A DNA stretch of 64,000 nt from Calditrichota bacterium (lineage in GTDB: Bacteria > Calditrichota > Calditrichia > RBG-13-44-9 > J042). Location of the stretch: contig JAADJD010000013.1 of NCBI GenBank assembly GCA_013150955.1, positions 27,488-91,487 on the forward strand. The letters are read 5' to 3'. The position numbers and the translations under genes are program-made. This document shows, in pieces, positions 35,016 to 43,896 of this stretch. How positions within the stretch are numbered: the first letter of the stretch is position 1; the number at the start of each line of letters is the position of its first letter. The notes below the pieces were generated by a model. It was not told the origin of the DNA, ran no database searches, and saw only the letters and a program-made list of their open reading frames with translations.

Positions 35016-35807
35016 TTAAAAACTGTTCACCAGGGAATTGACCAGCAAATACCACCCATCCACCAGCACGAACAGCAGGATCTTGAATGGTAGCGAAATC
35101 ATCATGGGTGGCAACATGAGCATTCCCATGGACATGAGCACACTCCCCACGACCATGTCGATAATGAGGAATGGGATGTAAATGATAAACCCGATTTGAA
35201 AAGCGATCCGCAGTTCGCTGATGGCAAATGCCGGGATCAGGGCCAGGGTAGATACTTCGTCGGCATTCAACGGTTTTTGATCCTGAGACAGGCGCACAAA
35301 AAGCGCCAGGTCTTTCTCGCGAGTATGTTTGAACAAAAAGGCGCGAATGGGTTCCATGGCGCGCTCGTAGGCTTCCTGCTGGGTAATCTGCCCATCCAGA
35401 TAGGGTCGCAGGGCGTTATCGTGCACGGCCTCCCAGGTCGGTGCCATGATAAAAAAGGTCAGGAACAGCGCCAGTCCCACCAGCACCTGATTGGGTGGAA
35501 TTTGTTGCGTCCCCAGCGCCTGGCGGATGAAGTGAAACACGATGACGATCCGGGTAAAGGAGGTCAACAGGATCAGAAAAGCGGGTGCCAGGCTCAGGAC
35601 GGTCATCAGGAAAATCAACTGCAGGGTAACCGTAAAATCCTGCGGTGTTCGGGCGGTATCCACGCCAATGGTGACCTTTGGCAACGGCAGCGGCTGGTTT
35701 CCTGGCTGAGCCAGGGCCGGCACTTCACTTCCGGGGAACAACAGCAACAACCCCAGAAAGTACATGGCGTAGCGAAATTTTCCTTTGTTGTAAATTCGAG
35801 CCACCAT
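35016..35807 (-). CDS. fliP: Flagellar export gate protein FliP
   Basis: About 263 residues from the ATG at 35807; an in-frame TTG at 35822 would add five residues and overlap fliO. A cleavable N-terminal signal, unusual among gate proteins but normal for FliP, ends near ALAQPG. Conserved segments are [36 protein letters not shown] (core) and the [24 protein letters not shown] stretch. It forms the pentameric core of the gate with FliQ and FliR. Confidence 0.96.
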   Translation of the reverse strand: MVARIYNKGKFRYAMYFLGLLLLFPGSEVPALAQPGNQPLPLPKVTIGVDTARTPQDFTVTLQLIFLMTVLSLAPAFLILLTSFTRIVIVFHFIRQALGTQQIPPNQVLVGLALFLTFFIMAPTWEAVHDNALRPYLDGQITQQEAYERAMEPIRAFLFKHTREKDLALFVRLSQDQKPLNADEVSTLALIPAFAISELRIAFQIGFIIYIPFLIIDMVVGSVLMSMGMLMLPPMMISLPFKILLFVLVDGWYLLVNSLVNSF

Positions 35808-35811
35808 CTGT

Positions 35812-36270
35812 TTATTTCTCAACTTTCTTTTTCAACAAAGACCAGAACACATTCGGGGTCACAGCACCTGAAGAGACCTGATTCTTCTCGATCCATTGCA
35901 TCAACTGGGGACTCTGTTGTAACTCGCCCAGATTGCTGATAGACGATTCGGTAATCCCCAACAGGAGGAAACGATCGAACACCTTTACCAGCGCAATGGA
36001 ATGCTGGGCGTGCAGGGGTGCTCTGGCCACCACCTGAAACCACTCCTGATCCCCGATGATCCCCAGCTGCCGCCCCCAGACTTTTTTAATGAAAAAGACC
36101 AGCAGAAAAATCAGCGCCAGGATCAGGATCAGCATGGCCACGGCTTTAAACACCAGCCAGCCCAATTCCGGGGTTTCTGCACCGGCAGGCGCCTGCGGAT
36201 CCGACGGCTGAGCCAGCAGAGCAGCGGCCGGCACGAGTGGAGTCAGGATGTAAAACAACCCTCGTTTCAT
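35812..36270 (-). CDS. fliO: Flagellar biosynthesis protein FliO
   Basis: A 152-residue membrane protein with a signal-like N-terminus and one strong membrane helix (about residues 38-66, ending [10 protein letters not shown]). A small cytoplasmic domain of FliO type follows ([32 protein letters not shown]). FliO assists FliP assembly. Sequence conservation is low in this family, but the position between fliN and fliP is diagnostic. The ATG overlaps the fliN stop by four bases. Confidence 0.88.
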   Translation of the reverse strand: MKRGLFYILTPLVPAAALLAQPSDPQAPAGAETPELGWLVFKAVAMLILILALIFLLVFFIKKVWGRQLGIIGDQEWFQVVARAPLHAQHSIALVKVFDRFLLLGITESSISNLGELQQSPQLMQWIEKNQVSSGAVTPNVFWSLLKKKVEK

Positions 36271-36704
36271 TCTCCTGGCGTCCCCAGTTTTTTAATCCGG
36301 TCTGCCGGGTCGATGAGGTTGGTGATCCGAATGCCAAAATGCTTATCGACTACCACCACCTCACCCTCGGCCATTTTTTTGTTGTTCACATACAAATCCA
36401 CCGGTTCGCCAGCCATCTTGTCCAGTTCGATGATGGAGCCCCGTTCCAGCTCCAGAATATCCTTGATGTACATGCGGGTGCGCCCCAGCTCAATGGAAAC
36501 GGGCAACACAATGTCCAGCAGCATTTCCAGCTTGCGATTGGTATCCACCTTCTTTTCCGGCGTTTCCAGATTTTCAAATTCCGCCTTCTGAACCTCGGGC
36601 TCGGCTGCCGCATCCGTTTCGGCCTGGGGCTGCGTTTCGCTGGCTTCGTTTGTGGCCTCAGCCTGAGCCTGTTCGGTCTGCAATTCCTGTACGTCTTCCG
36701 CCAT
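36267..36704 (-). CDS. fliN: Flagellar motor switch protein FliN
   Basis: About 145 residues from the ATG at 36704, with GGGAG ten bases upstream. The first half is acidic and Gln/Ala-rich, probably disordered. The second half is the SpoA domain (about 70-140), shown by DIVLPVSIELGRTRMYIKDILELERGSIIELDK (core) and VVVVDKHFGIRITNL. It forms the lower C-ring with FliM and FliG. A 60-bp longer frame upstream lacks a better ribosome site and overlaps fliM. Confidence 0.95.
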   Translation of the reverse strand: MAEDVQELQTEQAQAEATNEASETQPQAETDAAAEPEVQKAEFENLETPEKKVDTNRKLEMLLDIVLPVSIELGRTRMYIKDILELERGSIIELDKMAGEPVDLYVNNKKMAEGEVVVVDKHFGIRITNLIDPADRIKKLGTPGE

Positions 36705-36720
36705 GAGGATTGATCTCCCT

Positions 36721-37707
36721 TTATTTCGTTTCGTCCGTTGCTTCCTGAGTGATTTTAATGGCAATACGATCGTCCACTATGCCGGGACGGCCGTAAAATT
36801 TTAACCGATCCCTCAGGTAGATCGGAATGTCATCATCAATCTGCGTATCCAGACGCAGCACGTCTCCCTCTTCCAGCTCCAGCAATTCACGAATGGTAAG
36901 CTGAGACGTCCCCAGCACCACCCGAACATCCATCGGGGTATGGGCCAGGTGTCGCTGAATGGCCCGCTTGCTGGCATCCTTATTTTTATTTTTGACCACC
37001 GTGGAGAAGTACTGCACATTCAGCTTGGCAATGACATCTTCCAGGGCGTAGGAAGGGTAACAAATGTTCATCATGTAGGAATCTTCTTTGATCTTGATCT
37101 CGAAGGACACCACGATCACGATCTCGCTGGCGGGGGCAATCTGAACAAAGTCCGGATTGCTCTCAAACCCGGTCAATTCAAACGAAAGGGTATAGATGGG
37201 TTTCCAGGCGTTGGTTAAACTTTCCAGTGCATGCATCACCACCGGCCGCATAATCCGCTGCTCGATTGGTGTGATGGGGCGAACCTGGGTGGGCTGGGTA
37301 CCGCCACCTCCCAGTAACCGCTCCACACTGGTAAACACCAGCTCCGGCGTCATTTCGAACACCGCCCGTCCCTCGGTTTCCAGAATTTCAAAGATGTAAA
37401 TGCAGCTGGGATTGGAGATGGACAGCACGTATTCCGAGTATCGCAACTGATCCACCGCCAGCAAATCGATGGTAACCATGGTCTGCAGCTTGGAAGCCAG
37501 ATAAAAGCCGAAGAGCTCCGCAAAACTTTCGTGCAGGGTGCGGATCGTCTTCAATTGATCCTTACTCACCCGTGTGGGTCGTCGGAAATCGTAATCCTGA
37601 ATTTCCTTGTGCTTCCCGATGCTGGTTAGCTCTTCTTCCTGAATGGAGCCGGTATTGATTCCCGACAAAAGTTGATCAATTTCCTGTTGCGAAAGAACTT
37701 CAGCCAC
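36721..37707 (-). CDS. fliM: Flagellar motor switch protein FliM
   Basis: The 328-residue C-ring protein begins with the CheY-binding motif LSQQEIDQLL (about residues 5-14). The middle CheC-like domain is followed by a C-terminal SpoA domain (LTIRELLELEEGDVLRLD). The presence of the CheY-binding segment implies a chemotaxis system elsewhere in the genome, since none is encoded here. It follows fliL by 24 bases and precedes fliN by 16 bases. Confidence 0.97.
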   Translation of the reverse strand: MAEVLSQQEIDQLLSGINTGSIQEEELTSIGKHKEIQDYDFRRPTRVSKDQLKTIRTLHESFAELFGFYLASKLQTMVTIDLLAVDQLRYSEYVLSISNPSCIYIFEILETEGRAVFEMTPELVFTSVERLLGGGGTQPTQVRPITPIEQRIMRPVVMHALESLTNAWKPIYTLSFELTGFESNPDFVQIAPASEIVIVVSFEIKIKEDSYMMNICYPSYALEDVIAKLNVQYFSTVVKNKNKDASKRAIQRHLAHTPMDVRVVLGTSQLTIRELLELEEGDVLRLDTQIDDDIPIYLRDRLKFYGRPGIVDDRIAIKITQEATDETK

Positions 37708-37731
37708 GGCTTCCTCCGTTGGTTCCTCTTG

Positions 37732-38289
37732 CTATTGAATGATATAATTGGAAAAGTACACGTTGTACAGGTGTCCCTTGGGCAAGACTTTGGAGACCCG
37801 CTCGATGATTTCCTTCCGGAGCAATTCCTTGTCATCCGGGCCATCCAGTTCCAGCAGGGTTTTTCCGCTCAACAACTGAATCAGAATGTCGCGCACAATC
37901 ACCTCTCGCTGTTTCAGCAATTCCACATCGTCTTCGGATTTGACCTCAAAGGCCAGATTGATCAACAGAAACTGAGAGCCCTGACTTTCGGCCGGATTCA
38001 CAATGATATCCTCCAGCTGGTGAATGACCCCGTACTCCCGTTCCTGCTCCTCATCTTCCCCGGAATCGGCGGGTGCCGCCTCTTCGGACACCTCTGCGGA
38101 CCGGGACGAGCTGTGCGCACTGGCCTGATCAAAAAACATGGGCACAATCAGGTAGTTGGCCAGAAAGTAAGACACAATGATCTGAATGATGAGCACCGGG
38201 ATTCCCACTTTTATCATGCTGAAACGTTTGGTCTCCTCCTGGGGACTCTCCAGGGATTCTTCCGGGATATTGTCTCGGATGTCTGCCAT
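37732..38289 (-). CDS. fliL: Flagellar basal body-associated protein FliL
   Basis: A 185-residue protein with one membrane helix (about residues 30-50), an acidic linker (SGEDEEQERE) and a periplasmic FliL domain (HQLEDIIVNPAESQGSQFLLINLAFEVKS core, then VLPKGHLYNVYFSNYIIQ). FliL rings stabilise stator units. It lies between motB and fliM, 16 and 24 bases away, which fits its stator role. Confidence 0.93.
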   Translation of the reverse strand: MADIRDNIPEESLESPQEETKRFSMIKVGIPVLIIQIIVSYFLANYLIVPMFFDQASAHSSSRSAEVSEEAAPADSGEDEEQEREYGVIHQLEDIIVNPAESQGSQFLLINLAFEVKSEDDVELLKQREVIVRDILIQLLSGKTLLELDGPDDKELLRKEIIERVSKVLPKGHLYNVYFSNYIIQ

Positions 38290-38305
38290 TTGTTACCCTC
38301 CTTGT

Positions 38306-39043
38306 TTAAAAATTCTCTTCCCTGAATTGAAACTGCTTTTCGTCGCGTTCAATGTAGATTTCTACCCGTCGGTTCTTGGCGCGATTTTCCGCACTGGTGT
38401 TGGGCACCAACGGATGATACTCCCCATAACCAACGGCCGCCAATCGCTGAGGCTCCACTCCCTTGCTCAGGAAATAACGCAACACGCTTAATGCTCTTGC
38501 GGTGGATAATTCCCAGTTGGAAGGAAATTGTCGGGTGTGAATGGGAAGATCATCGGTATGGCCTTCGATTCGAATCTTGTTGGGCCACACCTTTGTCATT
38601 TCAACGACTTTATCCAGAATGGGATAGGCTTCGGGCTTGATGGTGGCTTCCCCCAGATCGAACAGCACGGGGGAGGCAATGCGGATTAAGATTCCCTTGG
38701 TCGTCAATTCCAGGCGGATGTTGTTCCCCAGCCCCTTGGCATCGATGATGCGTTGCAGTTCACGCGCAATGCGCTTGATGCGCTTGCGATTCTTATCGGC
38801 CAGCTGGGGCACGATGACTTCACGTTGAAAAATCACCGATTCCTCCTTGGGTAAAACACCTAATGCTGCTTTTAAACTTCCCAGGGCTTTCTGGAACTTT
38901 ACGTGCTGAATCGAGGAAAACGAGACGATCAATACAAAGAACGTTAACAACAGGGACATTAAATCCCCGTAGGTAACCATCCAGCCGGGGGCGCCACCTC
39001 CGCCGCCTTCATCCGAACCGCCTTTTTTCTTGTTCTTGCCCAT
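38306..39043 (-). CDS. motB: Flagellar stator protein MotB
   Basis: The 245-residue protein has a Lys/Gly-rich N-terminus, one membrane helix with the ion-binding Asp in VTYGDLMSLLLTFFVLIVSF, a plug-like segment, and a C-terminal OmpA-like peptidoglycan-binding domain (IEGHTDDLP, NWELSTARA, NRAKNRRVEIYIE). It anchors the stator to the cell wall. Unlike most genomes, motB does not overlap motA: 369 bases of other sequence lie between. No good ribosome site precedes its ATG, consistent with a displaced gene start. Confidence 0.95.
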   Translation of the reverse strand: MGKNKKKGGSDEGGGGGAPGWMVTYGDLMSLLLTFFVLIVSFSSIQHVKFQKALGSLKAALGVLPKEESVIFQREVIVPQLADKNRKRIKRIARELQRIIDAKGLGNNIRLELTTKGILIRIASPVLFDLGEATIKPEAYPILDKVVEMTKVWPNKIRIEGHTDDLPIHTRQFPSNWELSTARALSVLRYFLSKGVEPQRLAAVGYGEYHPLVPNTSAENRAKNRRVEIYIERDEKQFQFREENF

Positions 39044-39412
39044 TATGCTTTTTCATTTATCCAGTAATAATGAAGGGCAACATGTATGCCAGAAAATGGT
39101 GAGGAGGGGATTAAATACAGAAAGGCTGCAACGAATTGTTATTTTTGAAGTTACAAAAACAGGCGATATTCAGGGAAAATTTCCCATTGCCCACAATGCC
39201 GAAAAAAGTGGTCAATTTTTCGACACTGGGATTTAAAAATCGGACATTGTTAAAAATTCAATCAACACCCCGACTGACGGGGCACCCTGTCGGACTCGAT
39301 GAATCGCTCTAAAATCAACATTCTCATCCAATTACCATCGCGTGCGCATCGCCATGCCCATATCCCCGCCGTGACTATTTCCCGCACATTGAAGCCTGGG
39401 CGCACCAGCAGG
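39044..39412. other. Unusual gap separating motA from motB
   Basis: This is the largest gap within the flagellar block. The half next to motB holds a plus-strand open frame (to 39236) ending in KFPIAHNAEKSGQFFDTG, with no recognised family and no start signal. The half next to motA holds a short minus-strand open frame of about 47 codons and the inverted repeat at 39268-39282. I saw no transposase, no terminal repeat and no known riboswitch. It may be the remnant of an insertion. Confidence 0.5.
39268..39282 (-). terminator. Possible weak terminator after motA
   Basis: CCCCG and CGGGG pair across five bases, and on the minus strand the hairpin is followed by a T-rich stretch (TGTTGATTGAATTTTT). 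The stem is short and lies about 130 bases beyond the motA stop, so termination would be partial at best. Confidence 0.3.
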
Positions 39413-40195
39413 TTATTCACCGCCTCCTTCGGTCTTGCGCAATTTGGGCGGTAAAAAGGTCATGAGTTTTTGTTCCACAATACGAGGATTGTCCCCGGAC
39501 TGAATGGCCAGAATGCCCTCAATAATCATCTCCCGGATCAGCACCTCGCTCTTGGTTCGCTCCTTCAGCTTGCCAGCCAGCGGCAAGAATATCAGGTTCG
39601 ACAACACTGCACCATAAAATGTGGTGATCAGTGCAACAGCCATGGAGGGGCCAATGCTGGACGGATCTTTCATGGTGCGCAGCATCATCACCAGACCAAT
39701 CAGTGTCCCGATCATCCCAAAAGCCGGAGCTGCGGTGCCGAACGCCTCGAAAATGCCCTGCCCCTTGCGATGCCGTTCCTCCAGATTGGCCACTTCGGTT
39801 TCCAGAATGTCTCGCAACAATTCCGGTTCAGTACCGTCGATGGCCAGCTGTAGCCCTCCTTTTATGAAATCATCATCAATTTCCTTGATGTACTTCTCCA
39901 GTACCAGAAGCCCTTCCTTCCGGGCTTCCTCCGCAAATTTGACGATTAATTTCACGATCTCCTGAGGATCGGCTGTGGTTTGCATGATCGTCTGGCGTAC
40001 TACCCCCATTAAACCAAGCACATCGCCCAGGGGATACTGTACCAGAACGGCCGAGATGGTTCCACCCACAACGATCAAAATTGAAGGGATGTTAATAAAG
40101 CCACCGAGTCCTCCACCTACCATTATCGAAACCAGAATCAATAACGATCCACCAAAAATTCCGATCAGTGTGGCAATGTCCAGTGCTTTCTTCAT
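39413..40195 (-). CDS. motA: Flagellar stator protein MotA
   Basis: A 260-residue protein with four membrane helices and the MotA/TolQ/ExbB proton-channel fold. The N-terminal helix pair (LIGIFGGSLLILVSIMVGG, NIPSILIVVGGTISAVLVQYP) and the C-terminal AFGTAAPAFGMIGTLIGLVMML segment are typical. Length fits the shorter MotA class found with FlbD. Its ATG overlaps flbD by four bases. MotB, its partner, begins 369 bases further on. Confidence 0.96.
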   Translation of the reverse strand: MKKALDIATLIGIFGGSLLILVSIMVGGGLGGFINIPSILIVVGGTISAVLVQYPLGDVLGLMGVVRQTIMQTTADPQEIVKLIVKFAEEARKEGLLVLEKYIKEIDDDFIKGGLQLAIDGTEPELLRDILETEVANLEERHRKGQGIFEAFGTAAPAFGMIGTLIGLVMMLRTMKDPSSIGPSMAVALITTFYGAVLSNLIFLPLAGKLKERTKSEVLIREMIIEGILAIQSGDNPRIVEQKLMTFLPPKLRKTEGGGE

Positions 40196-40407
40196 GGCTG
40201 CTGTCTTTCAATTTCGATACGGATTTTCTCGAAACAGCGCTGCCGATACTCGATGATTTTTTCGACCACTTCCTCCACTGATTCTTTAACCAGAATTTTT
40301 TTACCGGTCATGGTGGTAATGATCGTATCCGGCGTCGATTCCACAAACTCAATAATCTCCGCATTGATCGTGATCGGCTGATTGTTAATCCGCGTTACGG
40401 TAATCAT
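40192..40407 (-). CDS. flbD: FlbD family flagellar protein
   Basis: About 71 residues from the ATG at 40407 behind AGAGGT. The sequence MITVTRINNQPITINAEIIEFVE with GKKILVKESVEEVVEKI matches the small FlbD/SwrD family encoded between flgE and motA in many bacteria. In Bacillus, SwrD raises flagellar torque. This FlbD is unrelated to the Caulobacter regulator of the same name. It is coupled to motA by a four-base overlap. Confidence 0.93.
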   Translation of the reverse strand: MITVTRINNQPITINAEIIEFVESTPDTIITTMTGKKILVKESVEEVVEKIIEYRQRCFEKIRIEIERQQP

Positions 40408-40434
40408 TCTGTACCTCTTTGTGTCCAAAGCTCA

Positions 40435-40461
40435 TATTCGGCAGGTTAAAATTGAATATTA
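40435..40461 (-). promoter_or_regulatory. Candidate sigma-28 promoter of flbD-motA
   Basis: On the minus strand, TAAT (40461-40458), 15 bases, then GCCGAATA (40442-40435) closely follows the sigma-28 pattern TAAA-N15-GCCGATAA. Transcription would start about 20 bases before the flbD ATG, leaving room for its AGAGGT. FliA is encoded in the window. The match was found by eye. Confidence 0.42.
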
Positions 40462-40531
40462 ACCGTGCTTTCGAATCTCCCCTCCCGTCAATGCAGGAAA
40501 AGCGTTATAGGCTCATCACTTCAAAATACAA

Positions 40532-40559
40532 GGGGCACATTCATATTAGAATGTGCCCC
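40532..40559 (-). terminator. Terminator after flgE
   Basis: GGGGCACATTC (40532-40542) and GAATGTGCCCC (40549-40559) form a perfect 11-bp stem with a six-base loop. On the minus strand it is followed by TTGTATTTTG. It starts 20 bases beyond the flgE stop and separates the flgB-to-flgE unit from the flbD-motA unit. Confidence 0.8.
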
Positions 40560-40578
40560 CGGAAATTCAGGATTCGAT

Positions 40579-42675
40579 TTACCGCTTCAGGTTGGTTACT
40601 TCGGCTAACAGATCGTCGCTGGTGGTAATGATTCGGGCATTGGCCTGGAATCCGCGTTGGGCCACAATCATCTTGGTGAATTCCTCGGCCAGATCCACAT
40701 TGGACTGTTCCAGTGCCCCGGAAATGATGGTGGCATTGATTCCCGCTCCCGCTGTGGTCAGAATGGGATCGCCGGAATTCCCGGAAGCCAGGAACAGATT
40801 GTCCTCCGTGCGGTAAAGCCCACCGGGATTGTTAAAATTGGCCAGCGCAATCTGCCCCAGCAACTGTACCACGCCATTACTGAAAATGCCGGAAATGTTC
40901 CCGAACTGATCGATGGCAATGCGTTCCAGCGTCCCCATACCATAACCGTCCTGATTCACGATCAGCACATTGCTATTGGAGCCGCTGAACTGGGTGATGC
41001 CATCGAAACTGCCCAGCTCTCCCGGATTCAGCTCGATGCTGATGAGATCCGTGCCGTTGTCTCCCGCAGCCAGCTGCAGGGATGAGGAACCATCCAGATA
41101 ACGGAAGCTCTTCAGGGAACCGTCGGGATTGAACTCGATGTAGCCCTCGTTACCGCCGGTTGCGGTAATGGAGTCCGGTACCCGAACTTCCCATTTCCAC
41201 CGATTGGGCTGCACTACATCTTTGGTGAAGATGATGGTCAGATCAAAACTGTTGCCCTGAGAATCGTAAATGGTAATGGACGAAGATTGCTGGGCATCCT
41301 GGGCCTTTTGCAATTCCTGATAATGGCCCGGTGTGCTATCGAAGATATTGTTAAAGCCCGTTCGCGGGGTACCACCGGCACCGGGGGTATCGTCCGCCCG
41401 AATATCCAGCCCGGACAGTTCGTATGCCTTGCCGCCATCTCCATGGATGACCAGCGCTCCATCATCGGTGGAAATCTTTACCCCATCTTTGTTGGTTAAT
41501 CCCAGCGCCGTTTCAATTTCCGCAGCAAAGTCCTTGTAAGTGGTGGTTGCCGAAATGGTAAATGCATATTCGGTCAACGGATCTCCACCCTTCAACCCAT
41601 TGATGGTGATTTCATCACCCACCTGCAGTCCCAGGCGGTTCCCGTTTTCATCCCGCAAATCTACCAGCAGATCGTTTTCGTTGGCTACGTGAGAAAACTC
41701 ATCGGTCAGCCGGCTACCGGCAGACAAATCCCCATTGGCAGACCGCAACGCCTGATTCAGAATGGGATTGTTGCTCTCGATGGTCAACACATTGGTACCA
41801 CCGGACACATCGGTAAACACAATCGCCCCATCGGCATTCAGGCTGGCGGTAAAGGACGTACTGCCAAAGTCGTTGTTGATCTCGGCAATCAGGTCATCCA
41901 GGGAATTGAACGCCCCGTTGCCAACGGCCGTATCCGCTGCCACGTATTTGTACGTCTTGGTGCCCACCACGCTGTCCGTGATCGTAATGGTGGTACTGTT
42001 GGGAATCATTCCGGAAATGACCTCATTCGCATTCCCTTTGGCATACAGTCCTTCAATGTCGCTGCCATCGCCGGCTTTTTCCACGGCGAAAAGTTTGGTG
42101 GATTTCAGAATGGTGCCCAATGGTTCGGCGCTGGCATCCAGGTTACCGGCTAAATCGATCCGACTGGTCGCATTGGCAGCAATCTTTTTATCCAGCGGTA
42201 ACCGGATGTCCGAAATGGGCGTTCCGGCTTCGATGACGCCATCCTTGTTTGCCAGGAAGCCCTGCACCCGCAGTCCATTGCTGGGCGATACCAGGTAACC
42301 ATTGGCATCAAACTGAAATCCACCGGCACGTGTGAAGACGCGCTTTTCGCCATCACTGAGAATAAAGAAACCATTTCCCTGAATGGCCAGGTCGGTCACC
42401 TGACCGGTGGTCTCAATCGTGCCCTGACTGAACAGGGTATCGATGGAATTTAAAGACATTCCCAGTCCCACCTGCATGGGATTGGTTCCCCCCAGATTGG
42501 CCAGGGGTTGTGTGGTGCCGCGAAGTGTCTGGGCAAACATCTCGCTGAATGTGACCCGTCCCACCTTAAACCCGATGGTGTTAACGTTGGCAATATTATT
42601 GCCAATCACATCCAGCATCACCTGATGATTCCTTAACCCTGAAACCCCGGCATAGAGTGAACGGAGTAAACCCAT
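40579..42675 (-). CDS. flgE: Flagellar hook protein FlgE (long form)
   Basis: About 698 residues from the ATG at 42675 behind AAGGAGG. The N-terminus (SLYAGVSGLRNHQVMLDVIGNNIANVNTIGFK core) and the C-terminus (LEQSNVDLAEEFTKMIVAQRGFQANARIITTSDDLL core) are the conserved rod/hook helices. The family's FlgE cores (SIEL, IDQFGNISGIFSNG) are intact. Most FlgE proteins have 400-450 residues; here a large central insertion of some 250 residues (about 200-450) would add surface domains on the hook. It is the last gene before a strong terminator. Confidence 0.95.
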   Translation of the reverse strand: MGLLRSLYAGVSGLRNHQVMLDVIGNNIANVNTIGFKVGRVTFSEMFAQTLRGTTQPLANLGGTNPMQVGLGMSLNSIDTLFSQGTIETTGQVTDLAIQGNGFFILSDGEKRVFTRAGGFQFDANGYLVSPSNGLRVQGFLANKDGVIEAGTPISDIRLPLDKKIAANATSRIDLAGNLDASAEPLGTILKSTKLFAVEKAGDGSDIEGLYAKGNANEVISGMIPNSTTITITDSVVGTKTYKYVAADTAVGNGAFNSLDDLIAEINNDFGSTSFTASLNADGAIVFTDVSGGTNVLTIESNNPILNQALRSANGDLSAGSRLTDEFSHVANENDLLVDLRDENGNRLGLQVGDEITINGLKGGDPLTEYAFTISATTTYKDFAAEIETALGLTNKDGVKISTDDGALVIHGDGGKAYELSGLDIRADDTPGAGGTPRTGFNNIFDSTPGHYQELQKAQDAQQSSSITIYDSQGNSFDLTIIFTKDVVQPNRWKWEVRVPDSITATGGNEGYIEFNPDGSLKSFRYLDGSSSLQLAAGDNGTDLISIELNPGELGSFDGITQFSGSNSNVLIVNQDGYGMGTLERIAIDQFGNISGIFSNGVVQLLGQIALANFNNPGGLYRTEDNLFLASGNSGDPILTTAGAGINATIISGALEQSNVDLAEEFTKMIVAQRGFQANARIITTSDDLLAEVTNLKR

Positions 42676-42718
42676 AATACACCCTCCTTGTTTTTTAAAA
42701 CATTCATCCTTGAAGCTC

Positions 42719-42744
42719 ACCTCGCCTCGGTCGGTCAGCGAGGT
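42719..42744 (-). other. Intercistronic hairpin upstream of flgE
   Basis: ACCTCGC (42719-42725) and GCGAGGT (42738-42744) pair over seven bases around a 12-base loop in the 120-bp gap between the TIGR02530 gene and flgE. No T-run follows. It may protect the 5' end of a processed flgE mRNA. Confidence 0.35.
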
Positions 42745-42795
42745 TTCAGGGCCTCCTTCTGCGGATTGAACAGGAAGGTCCGGCCCTGCTTCATC

Positions 42796-43191
42796 TTACT
42801 TGAAAATGATTGCCGAATCGATATTGGTAAAGACGTTCTCCTGCAACTGTTCTTCGGCGATTGCCGTAATGACGGTTCGATTGTTCACACTGACGATGAA
42901 CGCCACATCGTTGACCAGCACCAGCGAATCTCTGGCGCCTTTCGTTTCGGCCTTCTCCACTGCTGTGGCCAGCTTATCCATCAGATCAGGCGTCAACTCA
43001 ATATTTCGACTCTGCAATCGCGTCCGCGCATGGGCCGAAAATTTCAACCCCCGGGACGCATCCAGCTTTTCCTTTAAAATGGTGTCGAATGGTGAGGGAT
43101 GGTCCTTGGGTAGCGGTCGGGGGCTACTCAACCCTTCTACCCCACCTACCGGTACAAACGGAACCTTTAACCCTTCTATTTTTTGGGGCAT
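42796..43191 (-). CDS. TIGR02530 family flagellar operon protein
   Basis: A 131-residue protein. The segment FSAHARTRLQSRNIELTPDLMDKLATAVEKAETKGARDSLVLVNDVAFIVSV (core) with VITAI is the signature of the small protein family (TIGR02530) found between flgD and flgE in many flagellar operons. Its function is not established; hook assembly is suggested by position. The first 45 residues are Pro-rich and probably disordered. It follows flgD by 13 bases. Confidence 0.88.
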   Translation of the reverse strand: MPQKIEGLKVPFVPVGGVEGLSSPRPLPKDHPSPFDTILKEKLDASRGLKFSAHARTRLQSRNIELTPDLMDKLATAVEKAETKGARDSLVLVNDVAFIVSVNNRTVITAIAEEQLQENVFTNIDSAIIFK

Positions 43192-43204
43192 ATCATCCCT
43201 CCTT

Positions 43205-43879
43205 TCATCCCATTAAAATTTCGTACACCTCACTTAAAGGAATTTCAATTTGACCCAACATCAATACGGCACCATTGGAACCGTATCGCACCCCGGTAAT
43301 CACTCCGCGGGAGAATAAGGTGACGCCAACTTCCACATCGTTTTCGCCGGTTGCCGAAACGCGAAAGGTGTAGCGCCCTTCTTCCAGACGATTGCCTTCG
43401 TCGTCGGTGCCGTCCCATTCGATTTCGTGCTCACCAGACGACAGATTTTCCTGCCGGATCGTTTTCACCACGTTTCCGTTCTCGTCCAGAATCTCGATGG
43501 TCACCTGCCGGGCCTGTCCATCCAGCTTAAAATTCAATACGGCTGAACCGTCTTCTGGCAGGTAGATCTGATCGCCATACGCTTTCACTTCCCTGCCAAT
43601 CACCGTTGCAGCCAGCGTGTTGTTGATGGAAGTTGCCAGTAGATAGTTTCCATCGATGCTGGCCTGAAGCATGTCTTTAATATTTGCCAGCTGCTCCACC
43701 GTACTGAACTGGGCCAGCTGGGCGCTGAACTCGGTGCCCTCCATGGGATTCAATGGATCCTGATAGCGCAACTGGGTAATGAGCATCTTCAGAAAATCCT
43801 CTTTCCCCATCACGGTTTCCGATGTCGGCAATTGTTGCGGGGTAACCGGTCCACCGCTTGCCAGTTGATTTACCTGCAT
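43205..43879 (-). CDS. flgD: Flagellar hook capping protein FlgD
   Basis: About 224 residues; the ATG at 43879 behind GGGGGTGAAAACGGT is preferred over an ATG at 43900 that has no ribosome site. The N-terminal FlgD motif (MGKEDFLKMLITQLRYQDPLNPMEGTEFSAQLAQFSTVEQL core) is followed by a FlgD Ig-like domain (VVKTIRQENLSSGEHEIEWDGTDDEGNRLEEGRYTFRV core). It caps the growing hook. The fliK stop region is 17 bases upstream. Confidence 0.96.
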   Translation of the reverse strand: MQVNQLASGGPVTPQQLPTSETVMGKEDFLKMLITQLRYQDPLNPMEGTEFSAQLAQFSTVEQLANIKDMLQASIDGNYLLATSINNTLAATVIGREVKAYGDQIYLPEDGSAVLNFKLDGQARQVTIEILDENGNVVKTIRQENLSSGEHEIEWDGTDDEGNRLEEGRYTFRVSATGENDVEVGVTLFSRGVITGVRYGSNGAVLMLGQIEIPLSEVYEILMG

Positions 43880-43896
43880 ACCGTTTTCACCCCCTT

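Noticed and set aside
39044-39412. c-di-GMP or other riboswitch before motB
   Set aside because: No recognisable aptamer core or expression platform was seen; only one short hairpin is present.
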